Assembly (NCBI RefSeq): GCF_026343295.1
Contig: NZ_JAPELY010000001.1
Location: 434,001 to 498,000, forward strand
From: Streptomyces sp. NBC_00083
Lineage (GTDB): Bacteria; Actinomycetota; Actinomycetes; Streptomycetales; Streptomycetaceae
Reading direction: 5' to 3'
Length of the DNA: 64,000 nucleotides
Below are positions 1 to 9,748 of this stretch, in pieces. The first letter of the stretch is position 1; each line of letters opens with the position of its first letter. Below the pieces are notes generated by a model. That model saw only the letters and a list, made by a program, of their open reading frames with translations. It made no database searches and was not told the origin of the DNA. The position numbers were made by a program, and so were the translations under genes.

Positions 1-437
1 GCGTCCAGGCGGGCCAGCTCCTGCGGGTTGTCCGCGTTGACGGCGATCCCCAGCGCGAGCGCCTCGCGCAGCTCGGCCGGGGTCTTGGCGGGGGAGTCGA
101 GCACCGTGGCGGTGGGGTCGACCCCGGCGGCCCGCGCGAGCGCCAGTTCGCCGGGGCTCGCGACCTCGGCGCCCAGGCCCTCGGCGCGCAGCAGGCGCAG
201 CACCGGGACGAGCGGGCAGGCCTTCACGGCGAAGGCGTGCAGCACCGGCGCGTCGGTGACCTCGGCGAACGCGGCGCGCAGGGCGGCGGCGCCGGCGCGG
301 ATGCCGGTGATGTCGAGGAGGGCGACGATGGGGTCGTCGGGCCCGGTGAGGCCCTGCTCCACCGCGGCCCGCACGGCCTGTGCGCGACGCTCGGCCGCGG
401 CGGCCCCGGCCGTGGGGGACGTTGCCTGGGAACTCAT
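1..437 (-). CDS. PLP-dependent decarboxylase/alanine racemase-fold protein (3' end outside window)
   Basis: The reading frame is open from an ATG at 437 to the left window edge, so only about 145 N-terminal residues are seen. The motif HAFAVKACPLVPVLRLL fits the PLP-binding lysine segment of fold-type III enzymes (diaminopimelate/ornithine/arginine decarboxylases and related racemases). It is followed by the usual E-V-A-S-x-G-E-L stretch, which in this family packs against the cofactor. Those enzymes are (beta/alpha)8-barrel proteins acting on amino acids in the cytoplasm. The substrate cannot be told without the C-terminal domain. The gene is divergent from hutU with about 115 bp between the starts, so the two promoters share this gap. 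I am confident of the family and not of the reaction. Confidence 0.8.
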   Translation of the reverse strand, partial: MSSQATSPTAGAAAAERRAQAVRAAVEQGLTGPDDPIVALLDITGIRAGAAALRAAFAEVTDAPVLHAFAVKACPLVPVLRLLRAEGLGAEVASPGELALARAAGVDPTATVLDSPAKTPAELREALALGIAVNADNPQELARLD

Positions 438-487
438 GCGATCAAGCCAATCACCGGGAGGGCCGGAGCGCAGGGGCGCGTTACGTA

Positions 488-516
488 TTGACTAGTTCTA
501 TTCAGTGACCCAGGAT
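488..516 (+). promoter_or_regulatory. Candidate hutU promoter
   Basis: TTGACT (488-493) is followed after 17 bp by CAGGAT (511-516). This is a good match to the housekeeping sigma-70-type consensus used by Streptomyces. The expected start site lies about 30 bases before the hutU ATG. Prediction from sequence only. Confidence 0.4.
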
Positions 517-552
517 GTGAATATCTGGATCAGGTCACGAGGAGGCATCGCC

Positions 553-2217
553 ATGTCAGGACCCCGCCCCGTACGGGCACCGCGCGGTACGGAACTGAGC
601 GCCCTGGGATGGCAGCAGGAAGCCGCGCTGCGCATGCTCCAGAACAACCTCGACCCCGAGGTCGCCGAACACCCCGACCAGCTCGTCGTCTACGGCGGCA
701 CCGGCAAGGCCGCTCGTGACTGGCGCTCCTTCGACGCGATGGTGCGGACGCTGCGCACCCTCAAGCAGGACGAGACGATGCTGGTCCAGTCCGGCCGTCC
801 GGTCGGCGTCATGCAGACGCACGAGTGGGCGCCGCGCGTGCTGATCGCCAACTCCAACCTCGTCGGCGACTGGGCCAACTGGGAGGAGTTCCGCCGCCTG
901 GAGGCGCTCGGCCTCACCATGTACGGCCAGATGACGGCCGGCTCGTGGATCTACATCGGCACGCAGGGCATCCTCCAGGGAACGTACGAGACGTTCGCCG
1001 CGGTCGCCGCGAAGAAGTTCAACGGCACGCTCGCGGGCACGATCACGCTCACCGCGGGGCTCGGCGGCATGGGCGGCGCCCAGCCGCTCGCCGTCACGAT
1101 GAACGACGGCGTCGCGATCTGTATCGACGTCGACCCGCGCGCCATCGAGCGCCGCATCGAGCACCGCTACCTCGACGTGAAGGCCGACTCCCTGGAGCAC
1201 GCGCTCCAGCTGGCCGTCGAGGCGCGCGACGCCCGCCGCCCGCTCTCCATCGGCCTCCTCGGCAACGCGGCGGAGCTGCTGCCGCGGATGCTCGCCGAGG
1301 GCGCCCCCGTCGACATCGTGACCGACCAGACCTCGGCCCACGACCCGCTGGCCTACCTCCCCGTCGGCGTCGACTTCGACGACATGGCGACGTACGCGGC
1401 GAAGGACCCGGCGGGCTTCACCACCCGCGCGCGTGAGTCCATGGCCAAGCACGTCGAGGCGATGGTCGGCTTCATGGACGCCGGCGCCGAGGTCTTCGAC
1501 TACGGCAACTCCATCCGCGGCGAGGCCCAACTTGCGGGCTACGAGCGGGCGTTCGCCTTCCCCGGCTTCGTGCCGGCCTACATCCGTCCGCTCTTCTGCG
1601 AGGGCAAGGGCCCGTTCCGCTGGGCGGCCCTGTCGGGCGAGGCGTCCGACATCCACAAGACCGACAAGGCGCTGCTCGACCTCTTCCCGGAGAACGAGTC
1701 GCTGCACCGCTGGATCAAGATGGCCGGCGAGCGGGTCCACTTCCAGGGGCTGCCCGCGCGTATCTGCTGGCTCGGCCAGGGCGAGCGGGACAAGGCGGGC
1801 GACATGTTCAACGACATGGTCGGCAACGGCACGCTCGCGGCGCCGCTCGCGATCGGCCGCGACCACCTCGACTGCGGGTCGGTGGCGTCTCCGTACCGCG
1901 AGACCGAGGCGATGCTCGACGGCTCGGACGCGATTGCCGACTGGCCGCTCCTGAACGCCATGGTGAACGTCGCCTCCGGCGCGTCCTGGGTCTCCATCCA
2001 CCACGGCGGCGGGGTCGGCATGGGCCGGTCCATCCACGCGGGGCAGGTGTCCGTGGCGGACGGCACCAAGCTGGCGGGCGAGAAGATCCGCCGGGTGCTC
2101 ACCAACGACCCCGGGATGGGCGTCATCCGGCACGTCGACGCCGGGTACGACATCGCGGAGCGGGTCGCCTCGGAGAAGGGCGTACGCGTCCCGATGCGAG
2201 AGGGCGCCCCCGAGTGA
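553..2217 (+). CDS. hutU: Urocanate hydratase (urocanase)
   Basis: Urocanase is the second step of histidine degradation, converting urocanate to 4-imidazolone-5-propionate with tightly bound NAD+. The 554-residue length is normal for the family. Visible hallmarks are the glycine-rich NAD site [10 protein letters not shown] near residue 170, a YGNSIRGEA segment, and the signature [18 protein letters not shown] near residue 440 with its catalytic cysteine. The frame is open from 505, but the ATG at 553 has a strong GAGGAG-type ribosome site just before it (539-545) and gives the usual N-terminus [13 protein letters not shown]. It heads the hut gene group; the next gene follows after a short repeat-bearing gap. 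Confidence 0.97.
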   Translation: MSGPRPVRAPRGTELSALGWQQEAALRMLQNNLDPEVAEHPDQLVVYGGTGKAARDWRSFDAMVRTLRTLKQDETMLVQSGRPVGVMQTHEWAPRVLIANSNLVGDWANWEEFRRLEALGLTMYGQMTAGSWIYIGTQGILQGTYETFAAVAAKKFNGTLAGTITLTAGLGGMGGAQPLAVTMNDGVAICIDVDPRAIERRIEHRYLDVKADSLEHALQLAVEARDARRPLSIGLLGNAAELLPRMLAEGAPVDIVTDQTSAHDPLAYLPVGVDFDDMATYAAKDPAGFTTRARESMAKHVEAMVGFMDAGAEVFDYGNSIRGEAQLAGYERAFAFPGFVPAYIRPLFCEGKGPFRWAALSGEASDIHKTDKALLDLFPENESLHRWIKMAGERVHFQGLPARICWLGQGERDKAGDMFNDMVGNGTLAAPLAIGRDHLDCGSVASPYRETEAMLDGSDAIADWPLLNAMVNVASGASWVSIHHGGGVGMGRSIHAGQVSVADGTKLAGEKIRRVLTNDPGMGVIRHVDAGYDIAERVASEKGVRVPMREGAPE

Positions 2218-2315
2218 CCCCGGACGCGACCAGCCGCCCACGGTCCGCAGCCGGGCACGTTCCCCCGGAGGGTCTCGGGAAGGGGCGGGCCGGGGAAGGA
2301 CCCTCCTTCCAGGAG
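2218..2315. repeat. Dispersed intergenic repeat module between hutU and the M20 gene
   Basis: This gap carries a CCCACGGTCCGCAGCC-like segment and then the module CCCCCGGAGGGTCTCGGG / AAGGGGCGGGCCGGGG (2262-2295). The same module occurs at about 4928, 31658, 55272 and 60539. Its presence argues that 2218-2315 is non-coding, although the frame of the next gene is open through it. Confidence 0.65.
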
Positions 2316-3506
2316 ATGTGGCGCGAGCTCGCCCCCATCGGGCGCGACAGCGAAACCCGCGGGTACCGCCGCCACGCCTGGACCGCCGCCGACGCCGACT
2401 GCCGCGCCTGGTTCCGGGCGCAGGCCGAGTCCCGCGGGCTCACCTACGAGCTCGACCGCAACGGCAACCAGTGGGCCTGGGCCGGCGACCCGGAGGCGGG
2501 TGACGCCGTCGTCACCGGCTCGCACCTCGACTCCGTCCCCGACGGCGGCGCCTTCGACGGCCCCCTCGGCGTCGTCTCGTCCTTCGCCGCGCTCGACGAA
2601 CTCCGGCGCAGGGGCGCGGAGTTGAACCGCCCCCTCGCCATCACCAACTTCGGCGACGAAGAGGGCGCACGGTTCGGTCTCGCCTGCGTCGGCTCCCGGC
2701 TCGCCGCCGGACAGCTCACCGTCGAGGCCGCGCACCGCCTGCGCGACCAGGACGGGATCAGCCTCCCGCGGGCGATGGAGCGGGCCGGGTACGACCCGGA
2801 CACCATCGGCCCCGACCCCGAACGCCTCGCCCGTATCGGCGCGTTCGTCGAGCTCCACGTCGAACAGGGCCGCGCGCTCGACCTCAGCGGCGACGCCGTC
2901 GGCATCGCCTCCGCGATCTGGCCGCACGGCCGCTGGCGGTTCGACTTCGCGGGCGAGGCCAACCACGCGGGCACCACCCGCCTGGTCGACCGGCGCGACC
3001 CGATGCTGACGTACGCCGAGACGGTCCTGGCCGCCCGCCGCGAGGCCGAACTCGCGGGCGCGGTCGCCACGTTCGGCAAGATCTCCTGCGAGCCCAACGG
3101 CGTCAACGCGATCCCGTCGATGGTGCGCGGCTGGCTCGACTCGCGCGCCGCCGACCAGTCCACCCTGGACACCGTCGTCACCGCGATCGAGCGGGCCGCC
3201 AAGGAGCGCGCCGAGCGCGACGGCGTGGACCTCGCCGTCGTACGCGAGTCGTTCACGCCCGTAGTGGAGTTCGAGCACGCGCTGCGCGACGAGATCGCCA
3301 AGATCCTCGGCGGCGGCGCACCGGTCCTGGGGACGGGCGCGGGACACGACGCCGGAATCCTCTCCGGTTCGATCCCGACCGCCATGCTGTTCGTACGCAA
3401 CCCGACCGGCGTCTCGCACTCGCCGGCCGAGTACGCCGGCGAGGACGACTGCGTCGCCGGCGTGCTCGCACTCGCCGATGTACTGGAGGGCCTGGCGTGC
3501 AGGTGA
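2316..3506 (+). CDS. M20-family zinc amidohydrolase (allantoate amidohydrolase/N-carbamoyl amino acid hydrolase type)
   Basis: The protein is a binuclear-metal amidohydrolase of the M20/AllC/HyuC group. Ligand motifs are visible: GSHLDSVPDGGAFDGPLGV (His and bridging Asp), NFGDEEGARF (Glu-Glu), FVELHVEQG, and the lid-domain motif NHAGTT. A GHDAGIL segment near the C-terminus supplies the last ligand. ATG 2316, after AAGGA and AGGAG sequences, is preferred over a GTG at 2214 that overlaps the hutU stop, because the extra 34 codons would be translated from a dispersed intergenic repeat. It sits between hutU and hutF where a formylglutamate deformylase (HutG) would be expected. I infer, without proof, that it hydrolyses N-formylglutamate. 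Confidence 0.88.
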   Translation: MWRELAPIGRDSETRGYRRHAWTAADADCRAWFRAQAESRGLTYELDRNGNQWAWAGDPEAGDAVVTGSHLDSVPDGGAFDGPLGVVSSFAALDELRRRGAELNRPLAITNFGDEEGARFGLACVGSRLAAGQLTVEAAHRLRDQDGISLPRAMERAGYDPDTIGPDPERLARIGAFVELHVEQGRALDLSGDAVGIASAIWPHGRWRFDFAGEANHAGTTRLVDRRDPMLTYAETVLAARREAELAGAVATFGKISCEPNGVNAIPSMVRGWLDSRAADQSTLDTVVTAIERAAKERAERDGVDLAVVRESFTPVVEFEHALRDEIAKILGGGAPVLGTGAGHDAGILSGSIPTAMLFVRNPTGVSHSPAEYAGEDDCVAGVLALADVLEGLACR

Positions 3507-4834
3507 CGTACTGGCTGGAACACGCCTGGCTCGACCCCACGGTCGAGCCGGGCGTGGTCGTGGAGGTGTCCGACGACGGCCGGATCTCCGCCGTCCGCAC
3601 GGGCGTCGAGGCGCCGCCGCCCGACGCCGTGGTGCTGCGCGGATTCACCGTCCCCGGCCTCGCCAACACCCACTCGCACGCCTTCCACCGCGCCCTGCGC
3701 TCCACCGTGCAGGTCGGCTCGGGCACGTTCTGGACCTGGCGCGAGATCATGTACCAGGTCGCGTCCCGGCTCACCCCGGACTCGTACTACGCGCTCGCCC
3801 GCGCGGTGTACGCGGAGATGGCGCTCGCCGGGATCACCGCGGTCGGCGAGTTCCACTACGTGCACCACGCGCCGGGCGGCACCCCCTACGACGACCCCAA
3901 CGCGATGGGCGAGGCGCTGATCGCCGCGGCCGCCGACGCGGGCATCCGGATCACGCTGCTCGACACGGCGTACCTCTCCTCCGGCTTCGGGGCCGCCCCG
4001 GACCGCCACCAGCTGCGCTTCAGCGACGGCACGGCCGAGGCGTGGGCGGAACGCTGCTCCTCGCTCAAGGAGCGGACGCACGCCCGGATCGGCGCGGCCG
4101 TCCACTCCGTACGGGCCGTCCCCGCACGGGAGTTGGCCACGGTCGCCCAGTGGGCCGAGGCGCGCCGCGCCCCGCTCCACGTCCATCTCTCCGAGCAGAC
4201 CGCGGAGAACGCCGCCTGCCTCGACGCGTACGGGATGACGCCCACCCAGCTGCTCGCCGAGCACGGGGTGCTCGGCGCGCGGACCACGGGCGTGCACAAC
4301 ACGCACCTCACCGACGGGGACATCGCGCTCCTCGGCTCCACCTCCACCGGCACCTGCATGTGCCCCACCACCGAACGCGACCTCGCCGACGGCATCGGGC
4401 CCGCGCCCGCCCTCCAGCGGGCCGGCTCCCCGCTCTCGCTCGGCAGCGACAGCCACGCCGTGATCGACCTCCTCGAAGAGGCGCGGGCGATGGAGCTCGA
4501 CGAGCGGCTGCGGACGCGGACGCGGGGGCACTGGACCGCGGCGGCGCTGCTGCGCGCGGCGACGCTGGACGGGCACGCGGCGCTGGGGTGGGGGGAGGCC
4601 GGGCGGATCGAGCCCGGTGCGCTCGCCGACCTCGCCACGATCGCCCTGGACTCCGTGCGGACGGCGGGGGCCGTGGCTCGGCTCGCCGCGGAGACGGCGG
4701 TGTTCGCGGCTACCGCCGCGGATGTGCGGCACGTCGTGGTGGGGGGCCGCCAGGTCGTCCGCGACGGCGCCCACACCCTCGTCCCCGACGTCCCGTCGGC
4801 CCTCTCCAAGGCCATGACCACCCTACGAACCTGA
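3497..4834 (+). CDS. hutF: Formimidoylglutamate deiminase
   Basis: HutF hydrolyses N-formimino-L-glutamate to N-formyl-L-glutamate and ammonia. It is an amidohydrolase-superfamily metal enzyme of about 445 residues. The sequence shows the metal-binding motif [11 protein letters not shown] near residue 60, [15 protein letters not shown], and [17 protein letters not shown] with the catalytic Asp. The GTG at 3497 overlaps the 3' end of the preceding gene by 10 bases, indicating translational coupling. Together with hutU and hutI it defines the formylglutamate branch of histidine breakdown, ending in glutamate plus formate. The DNA near the 3' end is unusually rich in G runs, but the frame is intact. 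Confidence 0.95.
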   Translation: MQVTYWLEHAWLDPTVEPGVVVEVSDDGRISAVRTGVEAPPPDAVVLRGFTVPGLANTHSHAFHRALRSTVQVGSGTFWTWREIMYQVASRLTPDSYYALARAVYAEMALAGITAVGEFHYVHHAPGGTPYDDPNAMGEALIAAAADAGIRITLLDTAYLSSGFGAAPDRHQLRFSDGTAEAWAERCSSLKERTHARIGAAVHSVRAVPARELATVAQWAEARRAPLHVHLSEQTAENAACLDAYGMTPTQLLAEHGVLGARTTGVHNTHLTDGDIALLGSTSTGTCMCPTTERDLADGIGPAPALQRAGSPLSLGSDSHAVIDLLEEARAMELDERLRTRTRGHWTAAALLRAATLDGHAALGWGEAGRIEPGALADLATIALDSVRTAGAVARLAAETAVFAATAADVRHVVVGGRQVVRDGAHTLVPDVPSALSKAMTTLRT

Positions 4835-4970
4835 CCCCCGGGGCCGGATGGTGCCGCCCGGCACCGAGCAGCCAGGGGCGCGGGGAACTGCGCGACCAGC
4901 CACGCACGGCCCGCAGCCCGGATCCATCCCCCGGAGGGTCTCGGGAAGGGGCGGGGCGGGGAGCGGAAAG
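4835..4970. repeat. Dispersed intergenic repeat between hutF and hutI
   Basis: It contains AGGGGCGCGGGGAACTGCGCG (4874-4894), the reverse complement of a module found at 31.4, 55.1, 55.4, 60.4 and 60.6 kb. It then contains CCCCCGGAGGGTCTCGGG with a G-rich tail (4928-4962), in forward orientation. The two modules therefore lie in a different relative orientation from the copy at 55 kb. The hutI frame is open across it, but translation from 4848 is unlikely. Confidence 0.7.
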
Positions 4971-4976
4971 GAATCC

Positions 4977-6143
4977 ATGAGCACCACCCTCGTACGCAAC
5001 ATCGCCACCCTCGTCACCAACGACCCGGAGCGGGAGGACGGCCCCCTCGGTCTCATCCGGGACGCCGCCCTCGTCGTCGAGGGCGACCGCATCGCCTGGG
5101 CGGGCCGCACCGCCGACGCCCCCGCCGCCGACACCGCCGTCGACGCCCGGGGCCGAGCCGTCGTCCCCGGCTTCGTCGACTCCCACTCCCACCTCGTCTT
5201 CGCGGGCGACAGGACCCAGGAGTTCAACGCCCGCATGAGCGGCCAGGCCTACGCCGCCGGCGGCATCCGCACCACCGTCGCCGCGACCCGCGCCGCGAGC
5301 GACGAGGAGCTGGGGGCCAACGTCGCCCGCTACCTCGCCGAGGCGCTGCGCCAGGGCACCACCACCCTGGAGACCAAGTCCGGGTACGGCCTCACCGTCG
5401 AGGACGAGGCCCGCGCGCTGCGCATCGCCGCCGAGCACACCGACGAGGTCACCTACCTGGGCGCGCACATCGTCGCCCCCGAGTACGCCGACGACCCCGC
5501 CGGGTACGTCGCCCTGGTCACCGGCGAGATGCTGGACGCCTGCGCCCCGTACGCCCGGTGGATCGACGTGTTCTGCGAGAAGGGCGCCTTCGACGGCGAC
5601 CAGGCGCGGGCGATCCTCACCGCCGGCCAGGCCAAGGGGCTGCTCGCGCGGGTCCACGCCAATCAGCTCACCTACGGGCCCGGCGTGCAGCTCGCCGTGG
5701 AGCTGGGCGCGGCTTCCGCCGACCACTGCACCCACCTCACCGACGCGGACGTCGACGCCCTCGCCAACGGCAGCACCGTCGCGACCCTGCTGCCCGGTGC
5801 CGAGTTCTCCACCCGGGCCCAGTGGCCGGACGCCCGGCGGCTGTTGGACGCGGGCGCCACCGTCGCGCTGTCCACCGACTGCAACCCGGGCTCGTCGTTC
5901 ACGTCCTCGATGCCGTTCTGCATCGCCCTCGCCGTACGCGACATGAAGATGACCCCGGACGAGGCGCTCTGGTCGGCGACCGCCGGTGGCGCCGCCGCGC
6001 TGCGCCGCACCGACATCGGCCGGCTCTCCCCGGGCGCCCGCGCCGACCTGGCGTTCCTCGACGCGCCCTCGCACGTCCACCTCGCCTACCGGCCCGGTGT
6101 CCCGCTGGTGAGCGAGGTCTGGCGGGCCGGCCGCACGGTCTGA
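4977..6143 (+). CDS. hutI: Imidazolonepropionase
   Basis: HutI opens the ring of 4-imidazolone-5-propionate to give N-formimino-L-glutamate, the HutF substrate. The 388-residue protein shows amidohydrolase motifs: [13 protein letters not shown] near residue 65, [18 protein letters not shown], and the metal or catalytic Asp in [10 protein letters not shown]. The ATG at 4977 follows GGAAAGGA, and the start gives the normal N-terminus. The upstream extension to 4848 would translate repeat DNA and was not used. It is the last gene of the hut group; a GC-rich hairpin follows at 6173-6208. Confidence 0.96.
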   Translation: MSTTLVRNIATLVTNDPEREDGPLGLIRDAALVVEGDRIAWAGRTADAPAADTAVDARGRAVVPGFVDSHSHLVFAGDRTQEFNARMSGQAYAAGGIRTTVAATRAASDEELGANVARYLAEALRQGTTTLETKSGYGLTVEDEARALRIAAEHTDEVTYLGAHIVAPEYADDPAGYVALVTGEMLDACAPYARWIDVFCEKGAFDGDQARAILTAGQAKGLLARVHANQLTYGPGVQLAVELGAASADHCTHLTDADVDALANGSTVATLLPGAEFSTRAQWPDARRLLDAGATVALSTDCNPGSSFTSSMPFCIALAVRDMKMTPDEALWSATAGGAAALRRTDIGRLSPGARADLAFLDAPSHVHLAYRPGVPLVSEVWRAGRTV

Positions 6144-6172
6144 ACGTGCCCGGCGTCCGTCCCGGCTTCGAG

Positions 6173-6208
6173 GGGGCCCGGCCTGATGGCGTGGAAGGAC
6201 CGGGCCCC
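6173..6208 (+). terminator. Hairpin after hutI
   Basis: GGGGCCCGG (6173-6181) pairs perfectly with CCGGGCCCC (6200-6208) across an 18-base loop, 30 bases after the hutI stop. There is no T-tract, as is common in Streptomyces. Confidence 0.45.
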
Positions 6209-6590
6209 GGCGTGGCCGAAGGGGACGCGGGGCGGCCGTGGCGGCGGTGGCGGCCGTCGCCACTGAACGCGGTGCGGTGGCCGTCGCCACCGTGACCGCC
6301 GTGCGGTGGGCGCCGCCGGATCCGGCAAACCCGGGCGGGGTCCGGCCCGTACCGGCGCCGCACACCGCCCCGCACACACCCCGCGGGCACGGCCGCTTCT
6401 CCCACGGCTGTGCCCCCTTCGTCCGCGCGGCCCTCCCCGGACCGCTGCGCCTCCGGTTACGTGTCCAGGGACGCCGGGAACCCCCGTCGCCGGTTGCGCG
6501 GGGCGGACGGCGCTCGGGAGTGCGCCGGCCGCGCGGACCCGCGCCGCACGCCCCTGTGCCTCCCGTCGACCGCGCCCGCCCGTGCGGCCG
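6209..6590. other. Intergenic region without a convincing gene
   Basis: The stretch holds GC-rich sequence with imperfect short repeats of GGTGGCGGCCGTCGCCAC type (about 6240-6310). The open frames here lack ribosome sites and recognisable proteins. Two opposite-strand genes end at its borders. Confidence 0.5.
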
Positions 6591-6902
6591 TCAGGAGCCG
6601 GCCAGACGCTCGATCTCCGCGGTGTCACCCGTCGCGAGCACCGTGAACAGGCGCACCACCTCGTCCTTGGAGACACCGGCGATCTGGCGCGGGGACGCGT
6701 CCGGGTCGTCCAGGTTCTCCCACAGGAGCCAGAGCAGCTCGCCGCTGGGGAAGGCGCTCAGCGACCAGCCGTTCTCGTGGGTGAGGGAGACATCGGGGTG
6801 CTCGTCGTCGGCGTCGGCGAGGCCGTCGAGGATCGTACGCATCGTCGCTTCGTCGGGTGCCTCGACGGAGGTGCCCGACAGGTCGGTCATGAAGTAGCTC
6901 AT
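6591..6902 (-). CDS. Small acidic hypothetical protein
   Basis: This is an acidic cytoplasmic protein of about 103 residues without a recognised domain. It begins MSYFMTDLSGTSVEAPDEAT and has a central HENGWSLSAFPSGELLWLLWENLD segment; the conserved-looking tryptophans and the DDPDA / SKDEVVRLF pattern suggest a small folded domain. Codon third positions are strongly GC, as in real genes here. The start is uncertain: ATG 6902 gives the N-terminus quoted, ATG 6911 adds three residues, and neither has a good ribosome site. It stands alone between hutI and the polysaccharide cluster, with no signal peptide or membrane segment. Confidence 0.75.
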   Translation of the reverse strand: MSYFMTDLSGTSVEAPDEATMRTILDGLADADDEHPDVSLTHENGWSLSAFPSGELLWLLWENLDDPDASPRQIAGVSKDEVVRLFTVLATGDTAEIERLAGS

Positions 6903-7113
6903 ACCGTGCATTAGCTCACGCACGCGCCTCCCGCGTGCCCCCGGCCCCGTCCGCCCCACCGGTCCCGTGGTCCCGGAAGGGGGCGAAGCGACATCGGTGG
7001 GGCGCCCTTCGCCGTAGGGTCACAAACTGCGGGTGGGTACCTACCGGCGGGTGAAATCGACCGGTACCGTCCTGGGGCATCGGGGGCGCGGCAGGAGACC
7101 GGGGGGTCGAGCG

Positions 7114-8247
7114 GTGAGCGGTCTGCGCGGGACCGGCGGCGGTGCGGACGCGCCGCGCCGGATACGAGTGGTGCGGCCCGGCGATCTGAGCGCCGGCGAG
7201 CTCCAGGTCTGGCGCGATGTGCGGTCCGCCTCGCCGACGCCGCGCAACCCCTTCATGGAGCCGGAGTTCACCCTTGCCGTCGGCCGTGTACGGGCTTCCG
7301 CGCGGGTGGCCGTGGTGCACGGGGAGAAGGAGGGGGGCGCGCCCTCGGGCTTCTTCCCCTTCCACAAGGGCGCGTTGGGGCAGGGGCGGGCCATCGGGTT
7401 CGGGGTGTCGGACTGCCAGGGCATCGTCGGACACCCCCAACCGGCGCTCACCGAGGGCGAGTTGCTGCGTGCCTGCGGAGTGTCGTCGTGGGCGTTCGAC
7501 AACCTGGAGGCCGGCCAGTCGCTGTTCGTGCCGACCGCCTCCGCCGCGTACGCCTCCTTCGTGATCGACGTGGGGGACGGCTACGCGGCGTACGAAACGA
7601 TCCTGCGCCGGCAGTCGCCGAAGTTCTTCAGGACCACCACCGCCAAGGAGCGCAGGCTCGGACGGCAGGCCGGGGAGGTCCGGTTCGTCTTCGACGAGCG
7701 GGACCCGGCGGCGCTCGCCCGGCTCATGGAGTGGAAGTCCGCGCAGTACCGCCGCACCGGGCGGCGCGACCGGTTCGCACGGCCGTGGATCAGCGCCCTG
7801 GTACGGCAGCTCGCGCACACCCGCGCGCCCGGCTGCTCGGGGGTGCTCTCCGTCCTGTACGCGGGGGACCGGCCGGTCGCCGCACACTTCGGACTGCGCT
7901 CGCGCACGGTGCTGGCCTGCTGGTTTCCCGCGTACGACCCGGAGTTCGCCAAGTACTCGCCCGGTCTCGTGCTGCACCTGCGGATGGCCGAGGCCGCCGC
8001 GGCGGCGGGCATCACGGTGCTGGACCTCGGGCGGGGCGCGGCCGAGTACAAGGACGCCCTGAAGACCGGCGAGGTACCGGTGTACGAGGGCGCCGCGACA
8101 CGGCTCGGCGCGGGCGCGGCGCTGCACTGGATCGCCCGCGAGCCCTCGCGCCGGGCCCACGGTTTCGTACGGAACAGGCCGCGGCTCGCGGAGTTCGCGC
8201 AGCGCGGCCTCAAGCGGGCCGGGCGGTTGCGCGGCGCCGGACAGTAG
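7114..8247 (+). CDS. GNAT-fold protein of the CelD/BcsL polysaccharide-biosynthesis type
   Basis: The 377-residue protein resembles the double-GNAT (FemAB/BioF2-like) family called CelD/BcsL in cellulose and exopolysaccharide loci. The core shows NPFMEPEFT near the N-terminus, SPKFFRTTTAKERRL, GVLSVLYAGDRPVAAHFGLR, WFPAYDPEFAKYSPGLVLHLR, and LDLGRGAAEYKDALKTGE. The last three are characteristic of the C-terminal acyltransferase lobe. It probably transfers an acyl or aminoacyl group to a saccharide precursor in the cytoplasm. GTG 7114 follows an AGGAG at 7094-7098; the frame is open 27 codons further upstream. It is the first gene of a same-strand run with a glycosyltransferase and a deacetylase. 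Confidence 0.82.
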   Translation: MSGLRGTGGGADAPRRIRVVRPGDLSAGELQVWRDVRSASPTPRNPFMEPEFTLAVGRVRASARVAVVHGEKEGGAPSGFFPFHKGALGQGRAIGFGVSDCQGIVGHPQPALTEGELLRACGVSSWAFDNLEAGQSLFVPTASAAYASFVIDVGDGYAAYETILRRQSPKFFRTTTAKERRLGRQAGEVRFVFDERDPAALARLMEWKSAQYRRTGRRDRFARPWISALVRQLAHTRAPGCSGVLSVLYAGDRPVAAHFGLRSRTVLACWFPAYDPEFAKYSPGLVLHLRMAEAAAAAGITVLDLGRGAAEYKDALKTGEVPVYEGAATRLGAGAALHWIAREPSRRAHGFVRNRPRLAEFAQRGLKRAGRLRGAGQ

Positions 8248-8296
8248 CCCCGGTGGGGCGCAGCCGTCGCAAGGCCCGGAGCACGGGGGGAACGCA

Positions 8297-9748
8297 GTGT
8301 CGGACAGAGCAGCACACACGCCGCGTCGCACGTCGCGTACGGCGGACGGTTCGCGGGCCCGGGGGCCGGTGGGGGCGCAGGTGCGGGACGGCGCGGGGCC
8401 CGGCATCGGCGTGGGCGAACTGGATCTCGACGGGCTCGACGGGGACGTCCTGTCCCTGACCCCCGCGCCGGGCGCGCCACCGCTCGGCCCCGGCGAGGTG
8501 TACGTCCTGGTGAGGCTGCGGGGCCGACCGGTCGGCACGGTCCTCGCCCACGTCGGCGAGGGCGAGGACGCCGCGCGGACCCTCGCGGCGGCGGCCCGCG
8601 AGCAACTCGCCGGATTCGTGTCCCGGCGGGGGGAGGCCCCGGGCCCGTCCGGGCCGGGCTCCGGACCGCGGACGGAGGGCCCGGCCGCGGGGGAGGCGGA
8701 GAGGGTGGTGCGGCCCGCCCGGGGCGGCAGGGGCGCGGGGGAGCCCGGAGTGAGCATCGTGGTCGCCACGCGGGAGCGGGACGCTCAACTCGCCCGCGCG
8801 CTCGACTCGTTGCTCGGGCAGGACCACCCCGACCACGAGATCCTCGTCGTCGACAACAACCCCGCCACCGACCGGACCCGCGTCCTCGTGGAGCGGCACT
8901 ACGCCGCGCGCGGCGTGCGCTACGTCGTGGAACCCGTCCCCGGGCTCGCCGCCGCCCACAACCGGGGCGTCGCCGCCGCGCGCGGCGCCGTCCTCGCGTT
9001 CACCGACGACGACGTGGTCGCCGACCCCCGCTGGCTCTCCGCGCTGGTCGCGCCCTTCGCCGACGACCCCCGGCTCGGCTGCGTCACCGGCCTGATCCTG
9101 CCCGCCCGCCTCACCACCCCCGCGCAGATCCTCCTGGAGAGCCACGGCGGCTTCACCAAGGGCTTCGCGCCCCGCCACTTCGACCCGCGCAGACCCCCGC
9201 CCGACGAGCCGCTCTTCCCGTTCACCGCGGGCCGCTTCGGCTCCGGCGCCAACATGGCCTTCCGGGCGGACGCGCTGCGCGCCGTCGGCGGGTTCGACCC
9301 GGCGACCGGCACCGGCACCCCCGCGCGGGGCGGCGACGACCTGTACGCCTTCGCCCGCATCGTCGTCGCGGGCCACCGCCTGAGCTACACGCCCGACGCG
9401 CTGGTCTGGCACCACCACCGCGAGACCTGGCAGGACCTGGAGAACCAGGCGTACGGGTACGGCGCCGGGCTCACCGCCTACCTCACCGCGATCATCGCCC
9501 GCCGCCCCGCGCTGCTGCCCGCGCTGCTCGCCCGGGTGCCGCGGGGCCTCGCGCACGCGCTCGCCATCAGCGCCCACCGCGACGCGGGCGACCAGTCCGT
9601 GCCGGGCGGGCACGGCGCCCGGAGCCACCCCTGGCCGCGCTCGCTCTCCCGCCTGGAGCGCCGGGGCATGCTGTACGGGCCGCTCGGCTACCTCCGCGCC
9701 CGGCGCCGGGTGCGCGGCCACCGGCTGCCGTGGGAGGTGGCCCGATGA
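8297..9748 (+). CDS. Family 2 glycosyltransferase
   Basis: This 483-residue protein has an unusual N-terminal region of about 150 residues, rich in Gly, Pro and Arg, ahead of a canonical GT-A domain. The domain starts at PGVSIVVATRERD and includes ILVVDNNPATD, AHNRGVAAARGAVLAFTDDDV (the metal/nucleotide DxD motif), FGSGANMAFRADALRAVGGFDP, and GGDDLYAFARIV. A C-terminal amphipathic or hydrophobic stretch (LTAYLTAIIARRPALLPALL) may touch the membrane. It is expected to add a sugar from a nucleotide donor to a growing glycan. The GTG start at 8297 lies 49 bases after the preceding gene, and its stop overlaps the next start (ATGA), implying one operon. Confidence 0.9.
   Translation: MSDRAAHTPRRTSRTADGSRARGPVGAQVRDGAGPGIGVGELDLDGLDGDVLSLTPAPGAPPLGPGEVYVLVRLRGRPVGTVLAHVGEGEDAARTLAAAAREQLAGFVSRRGEAPGPSGPGSGPRTEGPAAGEAERVVRPARGGRGAGEPGVSIVVATRERDAQLARALDSLLGQDHPDHEILVVDNNPATDRTRVLVERHYAARGVRYVVEPVPGLAAAHNRGVAAARGAVLAFTDDDVVADPRWLSALVAPFADDPRLGCVTGLILPARLTTPAQILLESHGGFTKGFAPRHFDPRRPPPDEPLFPFTAGRFGSGANMAFRADALRAVGGFDPATGTGTPARGGDDLYAFARIVVAGHRLSYTPDALVWHHHRETWQDLENQAYGYGAGLTAYLTAIIARRPALLPALLARVPRGLAHALAISAHRDAGDQSVPGGHGARSHPWPRSLSRLERRGMLYGPLGYLRARRRVRGHRLPWEVAR

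Noticed and set aside
505..552. Upstream in-frame extension of hutU
   Set aside because: It includes the likely promoter -10 element; the internal ATG at 553 has the better ribosome site and family N-terminus.
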